The notes under the pieces: generated by a model
Told to the model about the DNA's origin: nothing
The model's input: only the letters and a program-made list of their open reading frames with translations
The model's database searches: none
Assembly: GCA_964030785.1 (NCBI GenBank)
Contig: OZ034971.1
Location: forward strand, 17,332,365 to 17,396,364
DNA: 64,000 nucleotides
Direction: 5' to 3'
DNA from: Siderastrea siderea
Taxonomy: Eukaryota > Cnidaria > Anthozoa > Scleractinia > Rhizangiidae
Shown here: piece after piece, positions 23,951-33,675 of the stretch
Layout: each line of letters opens with the position of its first letter
Position numbering within the stretch: position 1 is the stretch's first letter
Program-made: the position numbers and the translations under genes

Positions 23951-26900
23951 ATATCTATCTATCTATCTATCTATCTATTATTTCACTGTAACTTATATGA
24001 TGATTTGGAAAAGATTCTTTTTATTAAAATCAATGAACGAAATACGTTATTCACAAATTACAATAACCATGATAAAGTATGTTTTCTTTTTAATGATACT
24101 GATTCATATATCAGCAGGCTAACTGCTACTTTCATTTTTCAAGCATTTGAAAGACGAAAGAAACATATTAATATTTAATTATACCATTCAATTATATTTG
24201 TTTTTCCTTTTTCACTATTCTACTCTCATAATTGTTTATTGTATTTCAATCGGTAACATCATGTATAGAAATGGTAAATACTGAAAAAACTTGTTGTTGT
24301 TGTTGTTGTTGTTTTAGGCCCCAATGTTAACATCCATATTCTCCTCACTATGCTCCTTCTAATTCTTATGTTACTGGTTGGGAGAATTTGATTAAAAATC
24401 AAGACATTTGATAATTGGTGATCAATTCCTTTATTCTCATGACCTGTATGTTTGATCAAGTAGAAATAAATGTAAGGAGAAATTAAATGTGTGTCACTAT
24501 TGGGGCTTAAAGGGTTTAGAAGTTTGCCTGATTACAAAACTTACTATAAACAATTTCAAAACCTAACTGTGCCAGCTACAATGCTTTTGTTTCTATGCAA
24601 TTTAGTTATTTAGAGATTCTCAAGTTGTCATGTTCTCCCTTTTCCCCCTATGCATTTAGGTCAGTAGATTTGATCAAATATGAACTATTATCTCAGAAAA
24701 TAGTTTTCCATATGATCACAGTCAGTTTTCAGGGTTGTCCACAACTTTTCAAGTAGGTGGCAAAAATTTCTAAGTAGCCGGATAGTGATCATCGAGGGCC
24801 AAAAGGCAATCCCTTCTAGGGGGGCCTGGGGGCATGCCCCCCCCCCCAGGAAATTTTACATTTTTAGTCCCCAGAAACGGAATTTCCTTGATTCTGAGCA
24901 CAAATTTCCAATAATGTCAGTTCCAAAAGTAATCGTAACTTTTCAATTTTATTTGTATAAACTGGTGCCCGCAGTGGTTTTCTAAATGTAATTCCCAGAA
25001 CTCAGCATAATCAACTAATAAAAGTGTATCTCTGTGCCAACCAGATTATTTTCAAGTCAATAAACTGCAATGGTAGATAAGTTTCATTTTCATATATCTG
25101 CGCCAGTAGTAGGCTCAGTCTCCAGCCGTGAGTGTCTCGATGCACCCGCAATTCTCGCCACTTTCACGGCTTGGCGCATGGGTTTGGTTGCATGTCCGTG
25201 ACGTCATTGCAATTTTAATAATTATGCAGACAATCCACACGTCATTTGCTTAAATTTTATCTTTCTTTTTTATCGTCTTGAAAAAAAGCGAAATGCGAAA
25301 AGTATGCCTGAAACGTCCTCCTAAAAGTGTGAAATTTCAAGAGAAAGACGAAATCCCGCTAAATTATGTCACGCATTCTGCCCTGCAAATTTCAGGGGTT
25401 TGTCTCTGATTGTTCAGTCTAAACAATAACCAAACCCGTGCGCCCAGCCGTGAAGGTGGCGAGAATCGTGGGCACATCGAGACACCCACGGCTGGAGACT
25501 GAGCCTATGCCAGTAGAGGAACAAATAATTTGTCTTCAAAAATATACATAATTATATATCACAAAAGTAGCCGGCACCAACGACCCAAATAGCTGGTTAA
25601 TTCTGCCGGCTGCCGGCTGTTAGGGACAACCCTACAGTTTTAATAAAATTGAGTAAACCAGTGGTTAATTTTGTATTTATGTACAATACCGGCAACCATG
25701 CCATGATCATCACCAGCCTTTTTCTCTTTAATACCAAACTCAAGCTAATTAAAAATTGATCAGAGGTTTATGAATTAAATAACCAAACCCCTTTCCAACC
25801 CTTTCTGACTGTTGGTACATTGGATTTTGAGGGAAATCCCCTTAGGTGAAAGATTTTCCTGCACATTTTATAGTAATATTAATAGTAACTGTTGCTTTTG
25901 TTCATTTTTTAGACAATCTGTTAGTCTTGGGAACCATTATCCAACAAACTAGCGACTTGAAGGGGTTTATTTACCATTAAGTGTTCTTATCGCACAATTA
26001 TAGCAAATTTGTTTTTTTGTGTTCTATAAGCAAAGAGCTGTCAACCGTAAGGTGTAATGTGAGGTAATTTTTAAACAAAAGAAAAATCGAAACCAATATA
26101 ATCAATGCAAAGAATTGATTTAATCAGAACTACATGCAGAACCTAGGGCCGATCAACTCCAGTGAGCTCGCCCCAGTGTCCAAGTTTATATCGCTTGAGT
26201 TCGCAGCATTCGGCAGCAGTCCCAACAGCAACAATTAACTTCATTCTCCATTCTGCTATTCTACTGCCAAGCAGAAACACTATGTAACCTAAAAGCTGTG
26301 GATACAGCTTTACCAGCAGAACACTTGGACCCATTTGGGGCTTTTAAGAACACTTCATTTCTGCACATGAAAAGTTTGGTGAATCAACAGTCGCCTTCAG
26401 GTTGTCATGTTGATGTGGGTCAGCCAAAATTTAAAGTTAAGTTTGGCTTGTGAAAAGTTTGGTTCCTAGATCAGGTGTAGGTTAGATTTCTGGCTGGTTA
26501 TTTGGCACAATGTTAAGTTACTGGGTATAGTTCAGATCTTCAGCTGCAGTAGTATCAAATGCATGATTGCCAATCACAATTTGTTTCCAGGTGATATCAG
26601 TGGTATGATAGCTCTGCAGCCAGCCCTGAAGTTTAATGGTGGAGGCCACATCAACCACAGTATATTTTGGACAAATCTCTCTCCCAACAGTAGTGGTGAA
26701 CCAACAGGTATTTATGATGGCAAATGAAAGAACAGGCACTCGACTTTCTGATTTACAGTTTTACTAGGAGCCGTCACTTCCTTCGATGAGTTCAAATTTG
26801 AATCAATGCATTCTGGTGCAACATTGCAGTAGGAATGATTTTTTACCCCACTTACTGTTCTTGTTAGGTTGTAGACGTCTGTTTTATAAAACACTCCCTC

Positions 26901-27962
26901 TGATAATTATATAATGCTATCAAACAAAGCCAGTCTACTCAGGAAGATTGCAGACAGATTCATATGCTTGGCGAATTTCTTGTTTTGAAGCTCAGTCTTC
27001 CTCATTTTCTTTTTGTAAATGCAGTTTTGTACCTTGCACAGAGACAGAAGGTTAAATTGTATGAATGTTTCTTTGAAACAGGTGATCTGCTGGAAGCTAT
27101 TAAGCAAGACTTTGGCTCGTTTGAGAAGTTCAAAGAAAGGTTCACAACAGCAACAGTGGCTATACAGGGCTCAGGCTGGGGCTGGCTGGTAAGCATAACT
27201 TAGTACAAGCTGATCATGTAGTTATTATGTTGAGTGCTGTTCTCACCAGAGGACTGTGGTTGTGCTTATGGTAGGTATGTAGGAGCCCACCAAATAATGC
27301 TGATTTCCACAAGGGACAAGTACAATATAATGTGCAAGAAAATAAGAACAGTAATAGTACATGTACTATCTTATAATCAAGAAAATAACAAAGCTAAACC
27401 ACTATTAATGTACAGACAAATGCAGAACATAACTTGTTGTGTTAAAGAGAACATTAGGGTATAGAAAAGACACGAGTGGGAATTTTTGTCTTGAATGTAG
27501 GTAATGATTTGCAGGATTTTCCCATAAGCCATCTGGAAGACAATTCCACACTAAAATCCCTCTATAGAAGTAAAGGGTTTAATTAATAACCTTAGGGGTG
27601 TATGTCACTATCTTTTCAAAAAGTCGAAAAAGGGCTCCAAGCTGGTCTAGTTTTGCATGCACTACGGATTTTGTGTAATAACATAAAGATTTTACCACAG
27701 CAAATGGTCATGTTCAGGTGAAAAAAAAAGAAAGAAAGAAAGAAAACAAACCAGTGCATGTACCAAAACTGAGCACATTGGAGTGTTTTTTGTTTACCTG
27801 ACATGTTTGTCCCAAAATTGCAATATATGCCCCTTTCACATTGAACCCTTCAAATGTTTCTTCAGCTTTATGTTTTGGGCAGAGGTAACTGTAGTCAGGT
27901 TGTGGTACCCTGAGATTCTAACCAGTCACATAGCTTCATGCGATCTTGTTAATAGATCTAGG

Positions 27963-28013
<51 letters not shown>

Positions 28014-31000
28014 TTTCTAAAGCGCCCTTTCCCAACGGTCCAAAGGTGCTATTTACAATAAAATTATCAATTTAAAAAAGCACGCTTAAAAAGAACTGTT
28101 TTCAGCTGTCTTTTAAAAATGTCTAGCGATTCTGCATCCCTAACATGTTGTGGAAGACTGTTCCAAAGCAACGGCGCAGCAACAGAGAAAGCACGGCGGC
28201 CAAGGATACAACTTGAGGGCACATCATTACACACCCTAAACACCCTAGCTATAAACACCCCAACCTAGAGCACTAAAGGCCTCTTGGTAGGGTACTTCAT
28301 TATTTAATTCAATTCATTGATCAAACAGCAAACCTATTTTGCCATTTGTTAGTTGTTTTTGAGCGGTTCACTGCAGTGATTTAAGTGGGTAGCACCAAAG
28401 CGTTCATTCTCCAGATGGCTCCAATCCCGGGGGGGGGGGGGACTCCCATATGAAAGTGACGGGGATGCTCGTCGGAAAATTAGAATTAACACCCTAAAGG
28501 AGACCAATCTGGGCGTGGCTCCGGGCTTTATTTAATCTCTAAGGGAGACCATGCAAAAACAGACAACTAAATAAGAGCTAGAGAGATGTTAATTGCGCGA
28601 AAAATGTTGCAATCGAATGCTGTCCTCTATGAGTAAATTTTAACAACGGCGATTTCTGTGCTGCTCTAGACCACTAACACAGAATGATATAGATATTTCT
28701 TGACACACAACCCTAAGCAATACCTGTGTGGGTAAAAATATTAGCTTTCCGTCCTCAACACCCTAAGTGAGACCAAAATCTGCAATTTACAACCCTAAGC
28801 GAGACGACGAGCATCCCCGTCACTTTCATATGGGAGTCCCCCCCCCCGGGGCTCCAGTGCCCAAGTACTTTTCTTGGCTATGATAAAAACTGATTGATTG
28901 CCACCCCATAAACCTTACCATGAGCCAACCAAAGGAAGTTGTTTTTGCAACATTCAAGCTCAAGCGAAAAGCATGGATCAAGACCTTGGCGTAACGTTTT
29001 TCAATGTGCATGCGCTTGTTAGGGATATAACAAGGTGGACAAACGTCTTGTGATCACCACTTGTGCAAACCAAGATCCACTCCAAGCCACTACAGGTAAG
29101 GAATGACTGACTCACTCTACTTCAAGCCTCTTAGGTAAGGCGTCGTTGACTTGATATACCTGATAAACAACTCAATAACTCCAGCCAGTTATGGGTGATA
29201 AAAATATGGAAATTCATACCCCAAAATTTCAGTTTTTAAAATTCACAGCATGGAAAATCGGGATTATAATGTCAAAGAAAGTTGTGGAATACCGTAAACT
29301 GCCGCTTATGAGCCCTGGGCTTATACCAACTGTGTCGCGTGTTTGCACACTCAACTGTGCGTAGAGATTCTCGTAAAGCACTACGCTTCTACGGCCGTCT
29401 ATTTTATATTTATGACAAAAACGTATAGTTGTAGATCGTAGATAGTAGAGTAATGTTTTACTAGACAATGCACTGAAATGGGAAAAAACCTATAGTAGTA
29501 GATCGTAGATAGTAGAGTAATGTTTTATTAGACAATGCACTGAAATGGGCAATTAAGGGGATTACTGAAACACTTAAGTTCTACAGCTTAGTTCTGTTCT
29601 ACGCCTGTGGACGATTGTACGCACTACGTTTGTACAACTCACTTTGCTTTTACACCACTGTACGATTCTACGCATCTACGATGCTACTGTACGCCGACTG
29701 TCAGAAACCCAGGGTAAAACCGTCACACCGTACTAAAATAGAACCGCGTAACAGGTTCACGTGTGTATAATAATGGACGTAACGTAGGATTGCCTTTCAT
29801 CCAACATTTATTGGCAAACTTTGATAAAGAAAGGTTTTTTTGTCATCTTGCTGAAAATTTTAACACTTTTTCATGTACTTATATTGTTTGCTGTGACGAT
29901 GGTAATTCTTGTTCCGCCGAAATAATAGATAATCAATTCGTCCAACACAAGAAAAGTACGACGTTACCGTATTACGACATTGCTACATAAATTTAACCTG
30001 TTTGCCGAAACATGAGGCGATCGGTACATGCAGCAACTTATTAGTCGTCCAATATCATATCTGTTAACATGGTATGTGTTACGATCTCTCTTCTCCGTAG
30101 AGGCCTCCTACAATCGCGCTGGGTAGAAACGCGCGGAGGCTGAACGTGGGGGACGCTCTCTTTCTTTCACTGGTGTTTACTAACAGGAGCCTCAATGTTA
30201 CTCTTACGATGTTACGCTCTTACGATGTTACGCTGTTGCAATGTTACGATATTACGATGTTACGCTCTTACGATGTCGCGATGTTACGCTGTTACGATGT
30301 AACGCTGTTACCATATTACGACCGTGTGTGGATTTCCTCTATGTACCGAACGAAACGAGACCGTTAAGTCATGGAATAACGGGTTTCTGTTCAGTACGCT
30401 GTTACGATGTAAAGTGAGCCGTAGAAACGTAGATGCGTAGAAGCGTACAATGGAGTAAAATAAAACTGACAGTCGGCGTACAGTAGCATCGTAGATGCGT
30501 AGAATCGTACTGTGGTACAAAACCAAACTGACAGTCAGCGCACAGTAGCATCGTAGACGCGTAGAATCGTCCAGTGGTGTAAAAGCAAAGTGAGTTGTAC
30601 AAACGTAGTGCGTACAATCGTCCACAGTCGTAGAACAGAACTAAGTTGTAGAACCAGTTAAGTGTTTCAGTAATCCCCTTTCCCATTTCAGTGCATTGTC
30701 TAGTAAAACACTACTCTACGATCTACGATCTACAACTATACGTTTTTTTCCCATTTCAGTGCATTGTCTAGTAAAACATTATCATCTACGATCTACAACT
30801 ATACGTTTTTGACATAAATATAAAATAGACGGCCGTAGAAGCGTAGTGCTTTACGAGAATCTCTACGCACATTTGAGTGTGCAAGCGCAGTGCTCTACGA
30901 GAATCTCCACGTACATTTGAGTGTGCAAAAACGCGACAGGTATAGCTTATACAACTTCGTAAGGAGTTTTGCGTGGGCTTATAAACGGAGGGGCTTATAT

Positions 31001-31569
31001 CCGGGGGGGGGGGGGGGGGGCTTATAAGCGGAATAAAAAAAAGGTTCGAAATGACCCACAGCAGTGTTGATCGAAATACGTTTTTAATTTACCAGTTTTT
31101 AATTAACCTTTGAAAGGTCATAATAAATCGAAATCATTTCAATTTTAACAACAAAATCAAAACTGTAACAAGACGAATGTAACCGGAACATAACAAAACA
31201 GAAGCTCAGAGTTCATCTTGGCAGTGTTCTGTGAGAGTGCTTAATATTAAGGAAACAAGAAAAACTAGAGGGGGGCTTATATCCTTGGGGGGGGGGGGGG
31301 CTTATAGCCGGATGTATTTTTTTGTTTACATTGCCATGTGAAGAAATTGCTACTCATGATAGATACATCACTTTTGTGGTTCAAAAATTTTCTGTGCACT
31401 AATAAAAGTTCCATGTTGTTTAGGTTTGGTGCCACTTCTTGGAATTGACATGTGGGAGCATGCATACTACCTACAGTATAAGAATGTGCGCCCTGATTAT
31501 ATAAAGGCCATTTACAATGTTATCAACTGGTCCAATGTAGCTGAAAGATATGAGGCAGCTAAATCATAA
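16956..31569 (+). CDS. SOD2: Mitochondrial Mn superoxide dismutase, five coding exons
   Basis: This enzyme converts superoxide to hydrogen peroxide and oxygen in the mitochondrial matrix. Coding exons are 16956-17187, 26591-26707, 27082-27188, 29023-29095 and 31424-31569. All introns are GT-AG, phases agree, and the joined frame is 224 codons plus TAA, close to the family's usual 222. Residues 1-27 form an Arg/Lys-rich, acid-free presequence ending at about AK before [10 protein letters not shown], the usual mature start. The Mn ligands are in place as His52 (IHHQKHH), His100 (GGGHINHS), Asp185 and His189 (IDMWEHAYY), as is the active-site Gln169 (ANQDP). An in-frame ATG at 16932 would add eight residues. 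I chose 16956 because MLSR is the common family start. Intron 1 (9.4 kb) is swollen by transposons. HIBCH converges from the other side. Confidence 0.95.
17541..18006. mobile_element. G-tract-ended, hAT-like MITE, copy C
   Basis: Left CCGGGGGAAGGGGGTACTCC and right GAGTACCCCCTCCCCCC, inverted. TSDs CACACCTT (17533-17540) and CAAACCTT (18007-18014) match at 7 of 8 bases. It lies in SOD2 intron 1. Confidence 0.75.
18329..19323. mobile_element. TIR element with CCCGCACAAT repeats
   Basis: Left CCTTCTGACA followed by a GGGTGCGGGA block. The right end is the inverted form, TCCCGCACCCTGTCAGAAGG. Motifs such as CGCACAAT recur just inside both ends. The TSD is unclear. It lies in SOD2 intron 1. Confidence 0.6.
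19324..22149. other. SOD2 intron 1, no element recognised
   Basis: AT-rich intron sequence without recognisable coding. A short (ATAAA)n run lies at 20401-20423. Confidence 0.5.
22371..23636 (+). pseudogene. CR1-like reverse transcriptase with one nonsense codon
   Basis: The frame encodes an RT from motif 2a onward. It has [28 protein letters not shown] with the first catalytic Asp, [13 protein letters not shown], and the FADDTTL box with the catalytic DD (about 22908-22928). The C-terminal region includes [14 protein letters not shown] and ends at TAG 23636. A single in-frame TAA at 23037-23039, just after NATKCKE, divides it. No frameshift is needed because both halves share a frame. The endonuclease and the start of RT are absent (5' truncation). 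So few lesions suggest a recent insertion. Confidence 0.88.
22377..23978 (+). mobile_element. CR1/L2-like LINE, 5' truncated, nested in the other LINE
   Basis: It carries one RT-C-terminal frame (22371-23636) and ends in a (ATCT)n tail. The 3' microsatellite and lack of a clear TSD fit the CR1/L2 group. It sits in SOD2 intron 1 in the sense orientation. Confidence 0.85.
23876..23978. repeat. (ATCT)n microsatellite, LINE tail
   Basis: About 25 tetranucleotide units with one interruption near 23950. It directly follows the LINE 3' UTR and abuts the resumed host LINE coding. Confidence 0.95.
24730..25633. mobile_element. hAT-like TIR element with 8-base TSD
   Basis: Ends CAGGGTTGTCC and GGACAACCCT. 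Flanks TCAGTTTT (24722-24729) and ACAGTTTT (25634-25641) match at 7 of 8 bases. CAGGG-type ends with 8-base TSDs fit hAT. The interior repeats a GTAGCCGG motif in both orientations near the ends. Another element is nested at 25110-25507. Confidence 0.75.
25110..25507. mobile_element. MITE with 9-base TSD, family TAGGCTCAGTCTCC, copy 1
   Basis: The ends TAGGCTCAGTCTCCAGCC and inverted GGCTGGAGACTGAGCCTA border 398 bp. TSDs CGCCAGTAG (25101-25109) and TGCCAGTAG (25508-25516) match at 8 of 9. A second copy is at 58140-58528. Confidence 0.82.
25634..26590. other. End of SOD2 intron 1, nothing recognised
   Basis: AT-rich sequence leading to the exon 2 acceptor. No gene or element is supported. 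Confidence 0.5.
26591..26707 (+). CDS. SOD2: SOD2 exon 2 (residues 78-116)
   Basis: Follows acceptor TTTCCAG. Encodes [17 protein letters not shown], including Mn ligand His100, and ends in phase 1 before GTATTT. Confidence 0.94.
27082..27188 (+). CDS. SOD2: SOD2 exon 3 (residues 117-152)
   Basis: Follows acceptor GAAACAG. Encodes [12 protein letters not shown] and GSGWGWL, and ends in phase 0 before GTAAGC. Confidence 0.95.
27964..28262 (-). mobile_element. LINE 3' terminal fragment with (TTA)n tail
   Basis: On the minus strand the peptide [17 protein letters not shown] followed by [14 protein letters not shown] is the conserved C-terminus of CR1/L2-like LINEs. It is followed by a short 3' UTR and an (AAT)n/(TTA)n tail at 27964-28010. 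Only this end is present, in SOD2 intron 3. Confidence 0.8.
28426..28850. mobile_element. G-tract-ended, hAT-like MITE, copy B
   Basis: It begins CCCGG plus a G run, then ACTCCCATATGAAAGTG. It ends with the inverted form and CCCGGG. TSDs GCTCCAAT (28418-28425) and GCTCCAGT (28851-28858) match at 7 of 8. It ends about 170 bases upstream of SOD2 exon 4. Confidence 0.8.
29023..29095 (+). CDS. SOD2: SOD2 exon 4 (residues 153-176)
   Basis: A 73-base exon between TTGTTAG and GTAAGG. It encodes [14 protein letters not shown] with the active-site Gln169. Confidence 0.93.
29302..31031. repeat. Long inverted repeat with tandem-expanded right arm
   Basis: Termini CCGCTTATGAGCCC and GGGGCTTATAAGCGG are inverted. 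Arms at about 29302-29760 and 30475-31031 correspond closely (CTCGTAAAGCACTACGC against its complement, and many more). The right arm carries extra tandem copies of a GTAGCATCGTAGA unit with AATCGT. The middle (30190-30315) is a tandem of TTACGATG/TTACGCT units. No clear TSD or coding. It occupies most of SOD2 intron 4. Confidence 0.75.
31032..31423. other. End of SOD2 intron 4
   Basis: Contains a second GGGGGCTTATATCC plus G-run motif at 31270-31303, related to the end of the preceding inverted repeat. Nothing else was recognised. Confidence 0.5.
31424..31569 (+). CDS. SOD2: SOD2 exon 5 (residues 177-224 and stop)
   Basis: Follows acceptor TTGTTTAG. Encodes [20 protein letters not shown] with ligands Asp185 and His189, and ends at TAA. 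Confidence 0.95.
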
Positions 31570-32497
31570 CATGCTCTGCTTAACAGTCACGTTCATTAGA
31601 CAGTGAGTTTGCCGTTTGTCCAGGGAAGGATAGCCTGTTCCAGGCATTCAGGTAGTGGTGCACAAGCGAAAAATATTGAGAATGGAGAAGAAAAACAAGA
31701 GGAGGCTGGGGAATCTTCTCTTGTTTTTTCCTCTGCTTTCAATATTTTTCACTTCCAATATTTTTTGCTCATGTGCCACCGTGCATGGAACAGGCAAAGT
31801 GAAGGAGTGTTAATCTGTCAAATTTTTATGTTGTCAGCTTTCCAGTTAAAACAAATCAAAAGGTGGACAGCATCAAAGGAAAGTTTTGCTCAGTAGCATT
31901 CACTTGAATTTGTCTTACGACTAGACTTAAGGAAGAACACATTGAATTTCTGTCCTTTCTTTATCAGACAATGTAAATTCACAGCATTGCAACTTCAAAT
32001 AGGATAGAATGGTTTGACTCTATGAGGAGAGCTAGCTAAATGTTAACATGCCATAACACGAAAATGTTGGCTTTAATATTTCTGTTAACAAAACATTTTA
32101 ATCAGAAATTCGTTACTAGCCAGACAAAAAATTGGCGAGCATGTCATCACCACAAGTGATATCTGTAGTATCCTTCCTTCACTTAGGGCTTGAATCATAA
32201 ATCCCATCACTGATCTGGGAATCAAAGAACTTCAAGATAACTGCAAATACAAAACAAACTAGAGGTGTATATGGAAGTGAACTGTATTTCGAAAACATCA
32301 AATCCGTCTACTGGACAAACGGGAAACCAAGAATGTGTTGCCTCCCAGAGGCTGTAATTCAGTACTTTAGTTGTTTCTTTTCTTCCAAAATCCAAAAACC
32401 TGTTGTGACATTGGTGACAGAGAAAGACAATTACCAGTGGTCTATTGTGTGACATAACAACAGAAGTTTGGTTGGCATAGTGTAGAGATGTGATGAT

Positions 32498-32503
32498 AAT
32501 AAA
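32498..32503 (+). promoter_or_regulatory. Candidate SOD2 polyadenylation signal
   Basis: AATAAA about 930 bases past the SOD2 stop. It is the first canonical hexamer I noted, so the assignment is tentative. Confidence 0.35.
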
Positions 32504-32605
32504 AAGGGTCTTAAGGAATTGAGTGAGTTTCTTGGTGTTGTTTTTCTAACTTTATCATTTTTACTGTCATAATTGTTCTCGATTTTTCTTGTTTCACTAG
32601 AATGT

Positions 32606-33190
32606 AAGGGTGCGTTTCTTTGGGAGAATCTGAAAATGGGTTTGTGATCCCAGATCATATGGATTCTTTTGTCATGACAAGACAGGCTGGAGGCACGCAA
32701 TTTACATATCAGAACGATATTTCTCTTGTACTGCCCTAGAATTCAACTAGAATGGAATACAAGTAATTTATAAACAAGGACAGTATCTGCAGTAGTTCAA
32801 GTGAACTCGCTATTTGCGTTCACAATTAGCAAAATCTGGTCCCTGAATTGCAGAAATGGTACACAAACGAAGTTATCCTGACGCGTCAATGCTTCTGTCT
32901 GCACTTTTGGAGAAAACTTTTCAAACATACGGAACGGAATAATCACCTGAAATTTCTTTTTCATGATCAAATGTTTTGTCACGCAAGATCGAGAGAAAAT
33001 ATGGCAAGACCAATAGATTTGTATGGAGGACTGCTTGACAGATGTACTATTTTCGGATCCATCCCCCAAAGAAACGCCCAGATCATGAATCCTAAAAATA
33101 CGGATTTAGATTTGATCTGATGTATCCACTTGGAGTGTGGATTCTTGAGATCACTAATCCCTGATTAATCCATTTTCAGATTTTCCCTAA
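32606..33190. mobile_element. Truncated element with AAGGGTGCGTTTC end
   Basis: The left end AAGGGTGCGTTTCTTTGGG is the same as that of 41872-42571. Interior blocks (CAAGACAGGCTGGAGGC, TCAGGGATTAGTGATC) are shared with it, some in the opposite orientation. The right end stops at TTTTCCC without the expected terminal repeat, so this copy is incomplete. Confidence 0.65.
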
Positions 33191-33325
33191 GTCACGTCCT
33201 TGGAACAAAACATTGATATATTATTTTGGGGGATGGCGCCAATTGCTCTGCTAGCATAAACTATGTGTAACTGTAATTCATTATCAAGAAAATTAAAAGA
33301 CACAAAATAAAATATCTTTGATTGA

Positions 33326-33331
33326 TTTATT
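33326..33331 (-). promoter_or_regulatory. Candidate HIBCH polyadenylation signal
   Basis: Minus-strand AATAAA about 230 bases past the HIBCH stop. Confidence 0.45.
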
Positions 33332-33559
33332 TTGACAACCTCAGACACCACCGTACATACCCTACTGGGTACCTTACAACATTTCTTCCCTGAAGTTGAA
33401 TCCAGCGTGCCATCTGGTATTGCAAGACCTGTCAAAGACTTCTACTCATTGTTTCAGATAACCTTTTCTCTCTCATTCTCAGTGTTTTGTCAGTTGATGT
33501 ACTTCCACTTCATGACAAGAAACAAGTCTTCATTGTGTAAATGTTGATATAAAGACCTA

Positions 33560-33675
33560 TCAAAGAACAAGTTCTCTGTCTCCTAAGGTTTCAAAATAAC
33601 TATCTACTTTCTCCTTTGACACGCCACTCAAAGTACTAGGATTCCACTTAGGACTGTTGTCTTTGTCTACCAAAA
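33560..33675 (-). CDS. HIBCH: HIBCH exon 17 (residues 348-385 and stop)
   Basis: Follows TTTCAG. Encodes [16 protein letters not shown] and the acidic tail to TGA at 33560. Confidence 0.95.

Larger units (their letters stand above)
22150..24315 (+). mobile_element. Host LINE 3' end, split by a CR1-like insertion
   Basis: Plus-strand coding at about 22165-22376 ([20 protein letters not shown], then RICNHCSLN, then VENEMH) resumes at about 23978-24177 (LFHCNLYDD to a stop). Together these form one LINE C-terminal domain with a Cys/His motif (CxxC...H...C). The break lies between EMH and LFHC, where the CR1-like element sits. The (GTT)n run near 24292-24315 is probably its 3' tail. Upstream sequence has stops, so this is an old, truncated copy. 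Confidence 0.72.
31570..33559. other. Intergenic region between convergent SOD2 and HIBCH
   Basis: Holds the 3' UTRs of both genes, which face each other, and a truncated TIR element at 32606-33190. A plus-strand AATAAA at 32498-32503 and a minus-strand AATAAA at 33331-33326 are candidate polyadenylation signals. Confidence 0.55.

Noticed and set aside
23858..24178. Frame of repeated SIYL residues
   Set aside because: The first half is translation of the (ATCT)n microsatellite. Only the later part, from LFHCNLY, belongs to the split LINE.
30190..30330. Regularly repeated short units resembling a CRISPR array
   Set aside because: Units of about 8-16 bases without spacers in a eukaryotic inverted repeat; this is a simple tandem repeat.
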